A stretch of 64,000 bases of DNA. It comes from Antedon mediterranea. Its lineage: Eukaryota > Echinodermata > Crinoidea > Comatulida > Antedonidae. Shown one piece after another: positions 1 through 15,400 of this stretch; the stretch's first letter is position 1, and each line of letters begins with the position of its first letter. The notes beneath the pieces are model-generated. The model was not told where the DNA came from. It worked only from the letters and a program-made list of their open reading frames with translations, and did not search any database. A program made the translations under genes and the position numbers. The stretch spans positions 19,606,912 through 19,670,911 of the forward strand of contig NC_092675.1 of the NCBI RefSeq assembly GCF_964355755.1. Reading direction: 5' to 3'.

Positions 1-279
1 TTTCAATGCCCACACATGCGCACATTCAATTAATATGTTTTGGTCTTAAAAACTAGGGAGCTTTCGATTTGCGACGACCTTAATTAAAACCTACAGTAGG
101 ACCACGCATATTGCTTTATTGTTTTGTCGTCTGAACCTAGAATCCACAAAGCTGTATGAGGAATGAAGCGTAAAAACTCATCTCAATGCCTACGCATGCG
201 CACAATGAATAATGCATGACTGGTCCTTGTATTCGTTGCAATTTCGAATAGCTTCCTAATCTCAGAAACTAAGACTAAC

Positions 280-1799
280 CTGCTGGGGCTAGAGTTGTTA
301 CAGTGAAGTTCACTGGTTCTCCTTCTCCTGCGGAGGTTCTGACAAATATTTCTATTTCATAAACCGTTGCTGGTTCCAAATATTTCAACAAATACGTTTC
401 AGGAGATTCATTAAGCAATATTGTTGGAAACCAGTCAAAATATATTTCTCCATTAGGCTCAAATATTTTCTGCAACTGCCTATATTTAATCTGTATAAAA
501 ATGTACAAAATATTTATTAATTACTTTAATAAAATGTAAAACATTACAATTCATTGTAGACATTATAAATGTTATTAACGACTGAAGATTTGTTTAGGCC
601 TATACATATAACTGTGAATTATTTTTTTTGAGTCGCTGTTTTTTGCATTGCTTATTTTCACTAACACCAGGGAATAGCAATAACCCGGCATTGCAGCCAC
701 ACAACACATTTATTATTACGCTTTAACAAACTTAAAATTTCCATTCCCGGAGTATTAATATAAATGTAAAATATAATAATATAATTACTTACATAATAGG
801 TAACGTTTCTACCCCTTGGGTTGAGTTCATTTTCTAATGATAGCATTACAGCCTGTTCATTCGTGTATAAAACACTTACGTAAACAATATCTGGTTCTAA
901 AAACAGAAACACATTGTAATTATGCCTAATTCAAACCTTATCAAAATGTGCTTCACTGACTTGTACAAAATAAAATTGTTATCATTTTCAAGAAACAAGT
1001 AATCATAAGTTTAATATCAAATATTAACGCAGAGCCTCCCTTTAACAAGAGTTCAGTAACTAAAAAAAACACAAGTAGGCCTACTATTTGTTTTTAAAAA
1101 AACTATTTCTTGAGATAATAATAATTCAACTTCAATAAGCTGATTAACTTAGGGAGGCTCAGAGACAACTAGAAACTAGGACTACTGGAAAATAACAATA
1201 AAACAAAGGTATTTACTGGTATAAATTTTAGTTTCAAGACTCATTGGTCCGATTCCCACAGATGTAAATGCCGCAACCTAGAACAAAATAATAATAATAA
1301 TATATATATAAAGTAAACAAGTAATAAATTAGTAAAAAGTCTTTGAATAAATTGGTATTGATATTTCCGCTACTTCCAACAAATTATCATTGTCATAATT
1401 GTTATTACTATAATCATCATCATCATCATCACTAAAGTAATCGTTATCTTGTCCCCACTGTTATTAACATTATCATTGTAACCATCCTCGCTATCCTTAC
1501 CCACGTAAATGCCGTTTCATCACCGTCATTGACATTACCAACCAATATTAACATTACCTGAACGGCGTAATGCTTATTTGCCTGTAGGTTGTCAACAGTG
1601 TACCAATATCGGGTATTAGCACCATGGTGTTCTATGGTATCATATTTGAGTTGATAGGTACGATTCCTTTTGTCTAGCGTGATGTAGTTAATCATGTAAC
1701 CGATCACTATACCATTTGTTGGATTTGGTGATATCCAACACAGACGGAATGAAAATGCTGTCATATTAAAAATTATTACATTTCTTGGTACCGTTGGAA
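280..1799 (-). CDS. Exons 26-29 of TIE-like gene: last two fibronectin III domains in view
   Basis: Exons 1558-1799 and 1217-1277 form one FN3 domain (LCWISPNPTNG, VIGYMINY, then HYAVQVAAFTSVGIGP across a phase 0 intron). Exons 793-896 and 280-490 form the next (VMLSLENELNPRGRNVTYYV, then YEIEIFVRTSAGEGEP across a phase 0 intron). Splitting by an internal intron marks them as the non-expanded membrane-proximal domains. The donor at 274-279 (complement) leads out of the window in phase 1. Confidence 0.75.
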
Positions 1800-4700
1800 C
1801 TAAATAAATAGAAAATGTTATTATTAATAATTTATTTTGTATAGTTTAATTTGCATGGTAGGGTACACTAACTGTTATATATTTCATATATATATTTATG
1901 AAATGTGTGAATGTTACTGTGAGTGAATGGCCGTAATTACGTGGGCTTAATTACGTAGCCATAACATCGGCAGGGGTTCGAGGTGGTAGAACGAGTCTTC
2001 TCGGATAAGAAATATAGACCGTAGGTCCAGTGTACACATCTAGCTCATGTGTACTTTAAAGAACCTAGTAGTAGAACATCTTTTGAGACGAGTAGAGGAT
2101 TATTCCGGTGTATTAGTACATCACAGCCACTGATCATATCTGGGCCCTCTGGGAGACCAGTCTTTGACTGAAGAGGTCGCCCAGTATAAATAAAGTATTT
2201 TAATTCAATTCTACTTCTCTTACTTGATTCAAGAGTTTTTATTTGTAGTTCACTTGTTACACCTTTTCCAATAGATGTTAATCCAAATATATAGATAAAG
2301 TATTGCGTGAATGGTGTAAGATATGAAATTGAACAGTTCAATCCTGGTCTTTCCACTTCAGTAAAATATATAAGCGTGTCTTCAGCAGACAGAACGTTCA
2401 ATTTGTAGCTTTGGACAAATCCATTCCTGTATCCACACTCTATTTCTGTCCATGCAACGCTTACAGAATCTGCCGTTACCGATGTAATGCGTACCCGTGG
2501 ACCTCTTGTTGGAACTACATTACAAAGACAATTATATTAAGCTGTTACTGTTAGTGATCTCTGTATCACCAAGTATGTCACATCGTTTCGTTTGGATACC
2601 ATTACACAATGACAACTATTGACATGTCATTGCTTTTGACAAAATATAGTAGTAGTTACATTTACTTTTTACCTTGTTGTGGAGTCATAATTTCCACACT
2701 AGTCTGTGGACCAATTCCCGCTGCTGATTCAGCACTAATAGTCACGTGATATGTTGAAAATGGCTCTAAACGTAACAAATCCAGATTAGGTTCTTTCACT
2801 GTTAAACTTTGGTTTCTATCTGATGGTTGACATTGGTCTATTTTTATCAAATTCAAATGAATGTGGTATTGTAACATTTCACAGGTCAAAGGTGAAGGAG
2901 CATCCCATACCAAGTTTGTTTCGTTTACTACAATATTTGCTACACGTTCTGGAACTAAACAGAATTAGTTTGTTAAACTTAATAAATTACAAAAGAAATG
3001 ATATGCAGTAATTGTAAACGGTTGCAAAGTAGAAACTATGGAATTGGAAAAGTCAAGGAAAATATAAACATCAAATAATTAAATAGAAATACCTTCAGCT
3101 GCCGTTATTGCTGAAATAGTTTCACTGTTTGGTCCCTGTCTCCCAGAACCTCTTCCACTAACAGTGAATGTATAAGATGTACATGGAATTAAGTGTGTTA
3201 TCGTCACAGACATAGTGTTGACCACATCTTGTTCTACAACACTGGAGTTGTTTCTTAATGTATAATTGTAACTTTGTATAACGCCTCTTCTTTCTCCACA
3301 TGGAATCTCTTGCCATGAAAACATCAATGCTCGTGGATTGGTTGAGTTCTTGATTGTGACATTAGCAGGTGATGCCGTTGCGTCTAAGAAAAATAAAGTT
3401 GTAATTCAGTATTAGTCATATACTGGTAATGATGATACGTCACTTACCGAAAATATGTTCATATTTACCGTTTTTTATGTAAGTATTTAAATTGTTTGAA
3501 ATGGTAAATTACCTTTTGGGGGAGTTATAATTTCCACAGTAGTCTGTGGACCAATTCCCGCTGCTGATTCTGCACTAATAGTCACGTGATATGTTGAATA
3601 TGGCTCCATATGTAACAAATCGAGATTAGGTTCTTTCACTGTAAAACTTTGGTTTCTATCCGATGATTGACATTGGTCTATTTTTATCAAATTTAAATGA
3701 ATGTGGTATTGTAACATTTCACAGGTCAAAGGTGAAGGAGCATCCCATACCAAGTTTGTTTCGTTTACTCTAATGTTTGCTACACGTTCTGGAACTAAAA
3801 GCAGAAACATTGTTTAAAATTGTAAATTACTTTTAAAAAAAACAAAAGCATGCAGTTGCGTTGTAGAAACTATGGAATCGGAGAAGAATAGAAATATCTA
3901 ATATTAAATTGTAATACCTTCAGCCGCCGTTACTACTGTAATATTTTCACTGTTTGGTCCCTGTCTCCCAGAACCTCTTCCACTAACAGTGAATGTATAA
4001 GATGTACATGGAATTAAGTGTGTTATCGTCACAGACATAGTGTTGACCACATCTTGTTCTACAACACTGGAGTTGTTTCTTAATGCATAATTGTAACTTT
4101 GTATAACGCCTCTTCTTTCTCCACATGGAATCTCTTGCCATGAAAACATCAATGCTCGTGGATTTGTTGAGTTCTTGATTGTGACATTAGAAGGTGATGC
4201 CGTTGCGTCTAAGAAAAATAAAGTTGTAATTCAGTATTAGTCATATACTGGTAATGATTATACATCACTTACCGAAAATATGTTCATATTTACCGTTTTT
4301 TATGTAAGTATTTAAATTGTTTGAAATGGTAAATTACCTTTTGGGGGAGTTATAATTTCCACAGTAGTAGTCTGTGGACCAATTCCCGCTGCTGATTCTC
4401 CACTAATAGTCACGTGATATGTTGAATATGACTCTAAACGTAACAAATCCAGATTAGGTTCTTTCACAGTAAAACTTTGGTTTCTATCCGATGATTGACA
4501 TTGGTCTATTTTTATCAAATTGAAATGAATGTGGTATTGTAACATGTCACAGGTCAGAGGTGAAGGGGCATACCATACCAAGTTTGTTTCGTTTACTCTA
4601 ATGTTTGCTACACGTTCTGGAACTAAAAGCAGAAACATTGTTTAAAATTGTAAATTACTTTAAAAAAAAAACAAAAGCATGCAGTTGCGTTGTAGAAACT

Positions 4701-6372
4701 ATGGAATCGGAGAAGAATAGAAATATCTAATATTAAATTGTAATACCTTCAGCTGCCGTTATTACTGTAATGTTTTCACTGTTTGGTCCCTGTCTCCCAG
4801 AACCTCTTCCACTAACAGTGAATGTATAAGATGTACATGGAATTAAGTGTGTTATCGTCACAGACATAGTGTTGACCACATCTTGTTCTACAACACTGGA
4901 GTTGTTTCTTAATGTATAATTGTAACTTTGTATAACGCCTCTTCTTTCTCCACATGGAATCTCTTGCCATGAAAACACCAATGCTCGTGGATTTGTTGAG
5001 TTCTTGATTGTGACATTTGGAGGTGATACCGTTGCGTCTAAGACAAATGAAGTTGTAATTCAGTAAGACATATACTGGTAATGCTACATCATTTACCGGA
5101 AATATATGTTCATATTTACCATTTTGTTATGTAAGTATTTAAATTGTTTGAAATGGTAAATTACCTTTTGGTGGAGTTGTAATTTCCACAGTAGTCTGTG
5201 GACCAATTCCCGCTGCTGATTCTGCACTAATAGTCACGTGATATGTTGAATATGACTCTAAACGTACCAAATCCAGATTAGGTTCTTTCACTGTAAAACT
5301 GTGGTTTCTATCTGATGGTTGACATTGGTCTATTTTTATCAAGTTTAAATGAATGTGGTACCGTAACATTTCACAGGTCAAAGGTGAAGGAGCATCCCAT
5401 ACCAAGTTTGTTTCGTTTACTACAATATTTGCTACACGTTCTGGAACTAAACAGAAAGAGTTTGTTAAATTTCATAATTTACAAAAAAAATGATATGCAG
5501 TAATTGTAAACGGTTGCAAAGTAGAAACTATGGAATTGGAAAAGTCAATAAAAATATAAACATCAATTAATTAAATTGTAATACCTTCAGCTGCCGTTAT
5601 TGCTGTAATAGTTTCACTGTTTGGTCCCTGTCTCCCAGAACCTCTTCCACTAACAGTGAATGTATAAGATGTACATGGAATTAAGTGTGTTATCGTCACA
5701 GACATAGTGTTGTCCACATCTTGTTCTACAACACTGGAGTTGTTTCTTAATGTATAATTGTAACTTTGTATAACGCCTCTTCTTTCTCTACATGGAATCT
5801 CTTGCCATGAAAACATCAATGCTCGTGGATTTGTTGAGTTCTTAAGTGTGACATTTGCAGGTGATGCCGTTGCGCCTAAGAAAAATAAAGTTTTAAATGA
5901 GGATCTCATTATAATGGTAATGATACTTTATTTACAGAAAAAATGAAAAATGTTACTATTTACCGTTTATGTTATGTAAGTATTTAAATTGTTTGAAATG
6001 GTAACTTACCTTTTTGTGGAGTTGTAATTGCCACAGTAATCTGTGGACCTATTCCCGCTGCTGATTCTGCACTAATAGTCACGTAATATGTTGAATATGG
6101 CTCTAAACGTAACAACTCCAGATTAGGTTCTTTCACTGTAAAACTGTGGTTTCTATCCGATGGTTGACATTGGTCTATTTTTATCAAATTTAAATGAATG
6201 TGGTATTGTAACATTTCACAGGTCAAAGGTGAAGGAGCATCCCATACCAAGTTTGTTTCGATTACTACAATATTTGCTACACGTTCTGGAACTAAACATA
6301 AATAGTTTGTTAAATTTAATAAGTGTGAACGATTGTAAAGTTTGTAGAAACTATGGAATCGTAAAAGTAAAA

Positions 6373-6412
<40 letters not shown>

Positions 6413-9400
6413 AAAACATAATTATCTTGTAATTAAATTGTAATACCTTCAGCTGCCGTTATTGCTGTAAATATTTCACTGTTTGGTCCCTGCCTCCCAG
6501 AACCTCTTCCACTAACAGTGAATGTATAAGATGTACATGGAATTAAGTGTGTTATCGTCACAGACATAGTGTTGACCACATTTTGTTCTACAACACTGGA
6601 GTTGTTTCTTAATGTATAATTGTAACTTTGTATAATGCCTCTTCTTTCTCCACATGGAATCTCTTGCCATGTGAACACTAATGCTTGTGGATTTGTTGAG
6701 TTCTTAAGTGTGACATTTGCAGGTGATGCCGTTGCGTCTAAGAAAAAATAAAGTTTTAAATCAGGAAATCATTACAATGATAATGATACATTATTTACCG
6801 AAAAAAATGTTACTATTTACCGTTTGTGTTATGTAAGTATTTAAATTGTGTGAAATGGTAAATTACCTTTTGGTGGAGTTATAATTTCCACAGTAGTCCG
6901 TGGACCTATTCCCGCTGCTGATTCTGCACTAATAGTCACGTGATATGTTGAATATGGCTCTAAACGTAACAACTCCAGATTAGGTTCTTTCACTGTAAAA
7001 CTTTGGTTTCTATCCGATGGTTGACATTGGTCTATTTTTATCAAATTTAAATGAATGTGGTATTGTAACATTTCACAGGTAAGAGGTGAAGGGGCATCCC
7101 ATACCAAGTTTGTTTCGTTTACTCCAATGTTTGCTACACGTTCTGGAACTAAAAGCAGAAACATCATTTAAAATTGTAAATTACTAAAAAAAAAAGAAGC
7201 ATACAGTTGCGTTATAGAAACTATGGAATCGGAGAAGAATATAAATATCTTATAATCAAATTGAAATACCTTCAGCTGCAGTTATTGCTGTAATAGTTTT
7301 ACTGTTTGGTCCCTGTCTCCCAGAACCTCTTCCACTAACAGTGAATGTATAAGATGTACATGGAATTAAGTGTGTTATCGTCACAGACATAGTGTTGACC
7401 ACATCTTGTTCTACAACACTGGAGTTGTTTCTTAATGTATAATTGTAACTTTGTATAACGCCTCTTCTTTCTCCACATGGAATCTCTTGCCATGTGAACA
7501 CCAATGCTTGTGGATTTGTTGAGTTCTTAAGTGTGACATTTGCAGGCGATGCAGTTGCGTCTAAGCAAAATAAAGTTGTATTTAAGGAAGTCTTATGGGT
7601 ATTAATACATTATTTACCGGTAAATACTGTATGTACATATTTACCGTTTTTGTTTTGATAGTATTTAAATTGTTTGAAAGGGTAACTTACCTTTTTGTGG
7701 AGTTGTAATTTCCACAGTAGACCTTGGACCAATTCCCGCTGCTGATTCTGCACTAATAGTCACGTGATATGTTGAATATGACTCTAAACGTAACAACTCC
7801 AGATTAGGTTCCTTCACTGTAAAACTGTGGTTTCTATCTGATGGTTGACATTGGTCTATTTTTATCAAATTTAAATGAATGTGGTATTGTAACATTTCAC
7901 AGGTCAAAGGTGAAGGAGCATCCCATACCAAGTTTGTTTCGATTACTACAATATTTGCTACACGTTCTGGAACTAAACATAAATAGTTTGTTAAATTTAA
8001 TAAGTGTGAACGATTGTAAAGTTGTAGAAACTATGGAATCGAACTATCGAAATATATATATATAAAGAAAATATAAATATCTTGTAATTAAATTGTAATA
8101 CCTTCAGCTGCAGTTATTGCTGTAAATATTTCACTGTTTGGTCCCTGTCTCCCAGAACCTCTTCCACTAACAGTGAATGTATAAGATGTACATGGAATTA
8201 AGTGTGTTATCGTCACAGACATAGTGTTGACCACATTTTGTTCTACAACACTGGAGTTGTTTCTTAATGTATAATTGTAACTTTGTATAACGCCTCTTCT
8301 TTCTCCACATGGGATCTCTTGCCATGAAAACATCAATTCTCGTGGATTTGTTGAGTTCTTGCGTGTGACATTTGCAGGCGGTGCCGTTGCGTCTAAGTAA
8401 ATTAAAGTTGTAATTTAGGATTTTTATTATAATACATTATGTACCTGTAAGTATTTTTTTTCTTTTGTGGTTCACCACCACAACATTTATTCATTCAATG
8501 TTTCATTACATAATTTCTAAACATTTTCTACCTCTTTTCATTATTTTCTGTTTTTCATTAATATCATAATTTTACCGGTAAATATCTTCATGCAGTAGCA
8601 GCATCAAAGAACTATTTGTGTACGTGTAATAGTGCGGCTCAAAACATATATATAGAAACATATTCGTGAAATAAGTAAGTATTTCTTTTTGTATTTACCT
8701 TTTTGTGGAGTTGTAACTTCCACAGTAGTCTGTTGACCAATTCCCACAGCTGATTCAGCACTAATAGTCATGCGATATGTTGAATATGGTTCCAAAATTA
8801 ACATGTCCATTTCTGTTTCCTGAACTGTTACTTTCTTCTGTCTGTCTGTTCGTTGACACTGGTCTATTACAGTTAATCTTAAACCAATGTGGTACTGTGA
8901 TATTTTACAGGTCAACGGCGAAGGTGCGGTCCACATCAAGTTGGTTTGAGCTTTAACAATATTTTCTACATGGCTTGGAACTAAACATAAAATATCTTGA
9001 AACTAACGGCTCAAATAACAAATTACAAACTACTATTTTTTTTTTAGGAATTAGACGATTCCACAAACATGTCTTTCTTTATTCATTATACGAAAAGCCA
9101 CACGGCGCATTTCACATTTTGGACATGACGATTTCTTTTTCTAAATACGTGTAAATAGATGTTTAGTTTGTGCTGCTTGGTTTGTATAATTATAATCATG
9201 TAGGCCTACCTACAATAAAGCTATGAACATGATTCTTACCAAGACAGGGCACTGTAAAATTAACCAACGGACTTGGTGGACCAGTTCCTTTAACACCGGG
9301 TCGCACGGCACGTACATCAAATGTGTATGTTTTCCCGCGCTGCAAATTTCTGTCTATCACAATATTGGTTGTTGAACTCAAAGAACCTTCAATAAACGGA

Positions 9401-12400
9401 GTCAAGTAAGTTCTGCCAGTCACTGATGAATATGTCACGTAATATCCTATCACTGGACCATCTCCTCTGCCAACACTCCATGGAATCCATGATATTGTCA
9501 ACGTGGAATCTGACGCCGTTACTCTAGGTTGACTGGTCATTATAGGTTGATCTAACGGTTAAGAAGATTTTTGTTTTGCTAATTTTTTTCTGCTCAACAT
9601 TTAATATTTTAACAGTTTGTTTAATTGAAAAAGCATTGATAATGCAATTAATAATAATATGTATTTAGCAAGATCAAACATTATAGTTCAAATACAGGCA
9701 TAGCCGGGGTTTAGGACGAAGTAACATCGACAATGGCATATTGACGAAATGTCGGAATTACTGCATGTCAATATGAATGGTGAGAATAACGAACGGCCAC
9801 TAGTGAGGTTATTACATTATTGTATTGTATGTTTCTTTTAATAATTCTGAAAAAAGGAATAGCATTAGGCTGTAATACCATAAATTGTGACACCCATTTT
9901 AGCATCAGCATCACCGGAAATACTTGAAAATGCTTGGCAATTGAAAACGTCTCCTTTTTCAACACTAACATCTTGGAACTCTACGGTTCTTGTATTCTTG
10001 CTTTGTGATACCATAGACACACCATTCTCAAGGATTACATCATCGTTTTTCTGTACTCGTATATCTCCAAGTGGAGGTATTGGATTAGCCTTCACAATAC
10101 ACGTGATAGTTATCGAAGCTCCGCGATTACTCTCAGGAATGATAAGTTCCACTGTTGTGGGTTTTCTTCCATCTATAATTGATCAAATATATTTGTAGTA
10201 ACCCAATGGTTTATTCAGCAGAATTAAATTAATTATTATTGTCCGCCAAAATTATGCGTTGTGGTTGGGGGGGGGGGGATACTTTACGTTTGAATATATA
10301 ATCAGTAAGTAATTTTACAGTATTACAGATTGGGCAGTAGGGTTTCTGTTTATAAATCATCAGTGGAATACTAGACCTTACCGAGTTGGCAATTATTCCC
10401 TGTCCATGGAGGTTTACATCCCACACTTCCACAGTTGCCGGTGTCTTTATCGCATGGTCTATTATCGGTACAGTGACAATGATATCGACATAGTTCTCCA
10501 TGCCATCCATTGGGACAAACGTTATGCACTACAAATTAAAAATACTGCTACCTATAGTTGGCATTTAGTGTACTGTATTGTTTGTAATGTTTGGAAGGTC
10601 TGCCTTCAATAACATGTGAAGTGTACAACGTTGATGAACTACACAAAAGACATTTGCATTGTTATATACAAGCATATCCTGATTGAGTTTAATCTAACTG
10701 TGGAATATGTTATTCTTTACTTCTGTAGACCATGTTTGTTTGGTTTCGTAAATAATTGTTAAGGCCAATTTAAACAGGCGAGCGGTAACAGTAAGCAGTA
10801 AACGGTAGTAGGGAGGTTTCCCAACCTTACGAATACGATAACGAAAACGGATACGTCATACATTTGTGAAACTTTTGAGCTGATCCCCATTTCATATTCG
10901 TAAAGCGTATTCGTGTTGACGAATATCACCAGTCATATTCGTAACTACAAAACGAGTATAGTTTTTGATCTATTTTGCACATTTTGCATTTGAATCAGGA
11001 ATGATTCGTGATTATAATATAATTATAGATTTATTGAAAGTAATTTACTAAAGTAATTTACTAAAATACCAAGTCAATTTTGATTAATAGCAGTTTTTAA
11101 AGTCCTCACTCGCTTTGATGTTACGCAACACGAACCTGCGCTTCGCTCAAATTTACCGCAGTCATATTTTGGACGCGCCTCAATATTTCGTTGCCATGCG
11201 AAACAGATTTTTTTATGGCTTACGAAAACGAATACGTGTGCGTGGCGTATTCGTAAGATTGCGAAACCTCTCTAATATAGGCGGAGAACAACAATATATG
11301 ATCTATGTTATTTCTTATGATCATTTACACAAAACGCAGAAGCAGACAGGCGGTTGAGCAAAAAAAAACACGCTGAGAATAGATACAGATTCTATGTGGG
11401 ACAAGTTACGCGGTTTTCTCTGACCGTTACCGCTCGCTGTGTAAATTGGCCTTTAGTCGAATCCTTCACGTTATAATGACGAAAGGGCGTGGTAAAACAT
11501 TGGCGTTATATATTTTTCTTGTGAAACGCTTATTATATAATCAGGGAAGAGTAAATATAATAATATTAATCTACATATTTTGGGATTGTAAACCTTGACA
11601 GTTTGTTCCAGAATATCCAGTCTCACATGGTCCATTTGGACAGCCTCTGCTTGGATCACATGTCACACCAGGAGCACAGTGGCATACTTCACTACAAGTT
11701 GATCCGTAATAGCCAGTTTTACATCCTGAAAGACAACGGAGTAGGCCTATGCTTTACAATTCAACTATAATTACATAATCGATATTTGCTACTTTATATT
11801 TTGGAATGTATTTATCTTTTTTTATTTTGAAATAATGAACCGACGAAGTAGCGACAAATAGACAGAAAAAAACAATTCATAACAAACTAATCTAAGCAGC
11901 AGAACTACAGTACATTCTGTGTCCTAATTTAAAGGCCCATTTACACTAGGACGATAACGATCGACGCTAAATAATATGCATTTTTCCTACATAAAACAAA
12001 AGAAAAAAGGTTTTCAGCCTACAACTATATATAGAATAACCATTTTATGCTGCCTTTGATGAAAATAATATTTTCACACGTCCAATCAAATGACGTCATG
12101 ATTAAGGGCAATAATATCGTGACGATACAACGATTTTATTGTTCTTAATAATATCATTTGATTGGATTTGAAAAAAAAAAGAAATTGTATTTTTGTATAT
12201 TTTTGTATTTTTACCTTCTGTACAACCAAGACCTGTATAACCAGCCATACACGAGCATCCAATTGGGTCTGGAACACACATCAACACATTAGGACAACCC
12301 GGGTTAGAACTGCTACAAACATTACGACACGACAAACCCCAATTGTTGTTACCACAACCTAATCATACGGGGGAAAGTTAAGAAAAAAAAATAAAACCGT

Positions 12401-15400
12401 AATCATAATGGCATTCAAGCATCTGTATGATATTTCCAATAATACAATAGGCCTACCTTCACCGCAATTACTACCCTTGAAACCAGGCGGACAGACACAT
12501 AGACCAGTAACATCGTCACATACTCCTCCATTGTAGCACGTAGGGCATCGGTTCTGGCACGTTGGTCCCCATTGAGACTCTGAGCAGCCTATATGGAAAT
12601 GGTTAAAACAGATATTAAAGGTTCGTATTATTGGGCGTTCATGCGATTTCGAACAGTTTCTTGAGCTTCGAGTTAAAACCGCTTATGGATCAATAGTGTT
12701 ACCATCGTATGGATTATTGCGATATTGATAATGATACCGCATCACTTGGAAATGACATTGACTTAGCCTAATATCTTTAACAATGAATTTTAGTATACAT
12801 GTCATTTCTGAAGACCGATAAAAACGGTCACACGTACAGTATGTCAATTAAAATTATTTCAACGAGTTTGTTGTTTACATTATTTAGATGGTACGTCTTT
12901 CACACCAAATGCTTAGACTTGTAGTCTGTAGTTTAAGGTTTAAGTTTCGAGGCTTTTCGATATTTGTCTCAAGTAGTATACCTATGAAACGCTATATGTG
13001 CCTAAATATTTATCTTTTTACTAATATATATGTCAAAACTCCGTCTGTAACCCAGACTAACCAAATGCTGTACGCGCAATCTGATGCAAACTGAACCGAG
13101 CCGAACCAGAGCAGCTTCTGATGTGAAAGACTCTTAACTGAATGAATAGTTAACACTTGAGAGTAAGCTAGGCTTACTTTTTGTTTCCGAGTGCTGGACA
13201 AGAAAAGCAAGTAACATCGCGTCTGCTGCTCCTTCCTCGATCATAATTTTACTAATTCTAACGGTTGCTTATTTATTAATTGATCTATTTCGTTTTCTGC
13301 TTAATATGCCTACCCGCACTGAATATTTTTATTAATTCTCACTGATTTGCGAATTCTCAATTAGTTTGTTTGACATTCATTTATAAATAGGCCCACACTG
13401 GGTCGCCAAGCAAGGTGACATCAGTCGAGTGTCTCGAGGCAACAATCATAAAATATATTAAGATTAAGAACATGAGGAAGGACTACATAATTTCTGTCCG
13501 ACCTATTTAGAGTAGACAAATATATATGTACCTCGTACTATGAGCCTCATGATAGCATGCTTGGCTTCACTTCTTCTGTTGTTTAGATAACATTCATATA
13601 TCCCAGCATCAGCTTTCGTTACATATGGAATTGAAACAGTATCCAATCCTGACCACTTTTCGATGATGTTTTCATTCAGCCGCCATCGCAAATCAGAGGC
13701 GCTGCCACGTATCTGGTTCATTTCTATTGTAACTGTTTCACCAAAACTTGTAGATTGCGTCTGTTTTCCTGGTGTAATATATGCTAAAAGGTTAAAAAGC
13801 AAGATGCTATGTTGATGGTACATACTCGGTTGCTTTTAATGATACGGATCAGAGGTGTGTATGTATGTGTTGGGAAATCGGTGAGGTTTGCAAATCACCT
13901 CCTATCATTGTTTTGTTGAGCCTTTTGAAGTAACATGCGGTATGTTTGTTTTTCTTTTAAAGTTACTGTTAAGATATATTGTCCTCTTGAAAAATGTTGT
14001 TAATTTGTTGAGTTTTTGTTGTTGAATACGACATTGTAATGTTACATAGGCCTAATAGTTATTCACTTTGACTGATCGAAAACAAAATTATTTACCTTTT
14101 TTTTTAAATTGTCAAATTGTCTATGACAAATTGACAATGGGTTTCTGTTCAATTCAAGTATACATTAGTAAAAAATATATAGCAATAACAATAATAAATT
14201 ATGTATTTTTACAGTTCAATTTCAATTTCAATTTAATTTATTTCCACAATATGATAACATACCGTAGGCCTACATACATAAATGCAATGAAGTTATCATG
14301 TGTGGGGAGAGTCATATAAATCAGAAAGACTTTAAGTTTGACCCACCCCAAGAAAAATATGTCAAAACAAATTGTAAAAAAGAAATCGAGATATTCTTTT
14401 TGCAAACCAATTATCGGTCTTCTTATCTTCTTTTACAATGACTGAATTATCATGAATAAATATTTGATTAGATATATAGAATTACTGATACAAACCATCG
14501 CTTGCCAACGTGATTGTAGGAATGTATGAAGAGGTCCCTGCTGATCTTACTGACTCACAAAAAAATGCACCAACTCTTTTATCTCCGTTCAGGTATTGAC
14601 GTTTAACATACCGCTTGTTTGAAAAAGATCTAGTGTACACACTACCGTCACCCGTCGGTAAATCCATTCCGCTGCCGGTATCAACTACTCGTCCAAAGGA
14701 TGTGGTAACTTCTGTTTCCTTCATATCTAAATAGCTACCAATAAAGGCGGATGTATCCTTGTTTAAATCCAGTGAGCGAATTGGCTTAGAATTAAAACAT
14801 GTCTGATCCGGAATTTGGCCTAGTAAAACAGATATAAAGAATATGTTAGAATAAAATTTAATTTAAACAAAGGATGTATACAAAATAATTATTGTGTAGG
14901 CCTGTTAGTATATACAGTATAAGAATATATTATCCTTAATTGTTACAAACAATCTGTTTTCAATTTTTGTTTAATCCTATCTAGCGAAGGAAATATAATC
15001 TTTGAAGAAAGGATAATTATTAATTAAACAATGTTGTGGTATTAAGGCCTAATGAAGACTACTTACAATTTGCATGTTTGATGCAATCCCTAAATATAGT
15101 AAAGTATATACAACATTCAGATCTATAGCTATCAGGTATGGCATGTGACCAGTCACCAGTCAATAAAATCGTTTGATAGTATAGGCCTACGCACAATTTT
15201 AAATATGTGTTGTCCCACAAACATTAAAAATATAGATTACTAAAATAAGACGTTGAATAGGCCTTTTTGTAGTTTTCGTAACCTAATAGTTTTTTTTTAA
15301 AGTTAAAAACGAATAAAAATAATGATTTCATTTATAAAAAGACAAAAAAAAACGTTTAAATGTAACTAAAACCCCATTGTCTGACAGAGAAATTTTACTT

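Noticed and set aside
2823-8065. Repeated plus-strand frames starting MVDIGLF opposite the type A FN3 exons
   Set aside because: They are antisense shadows of duplicated coding exons and recur only because the exons do.
10259-10280. Long G runs here and at 40281-40293
   Set aside because: Simple homopolymers; a single G run is not enough for a quadruplex call and may be affected by sequencing error.
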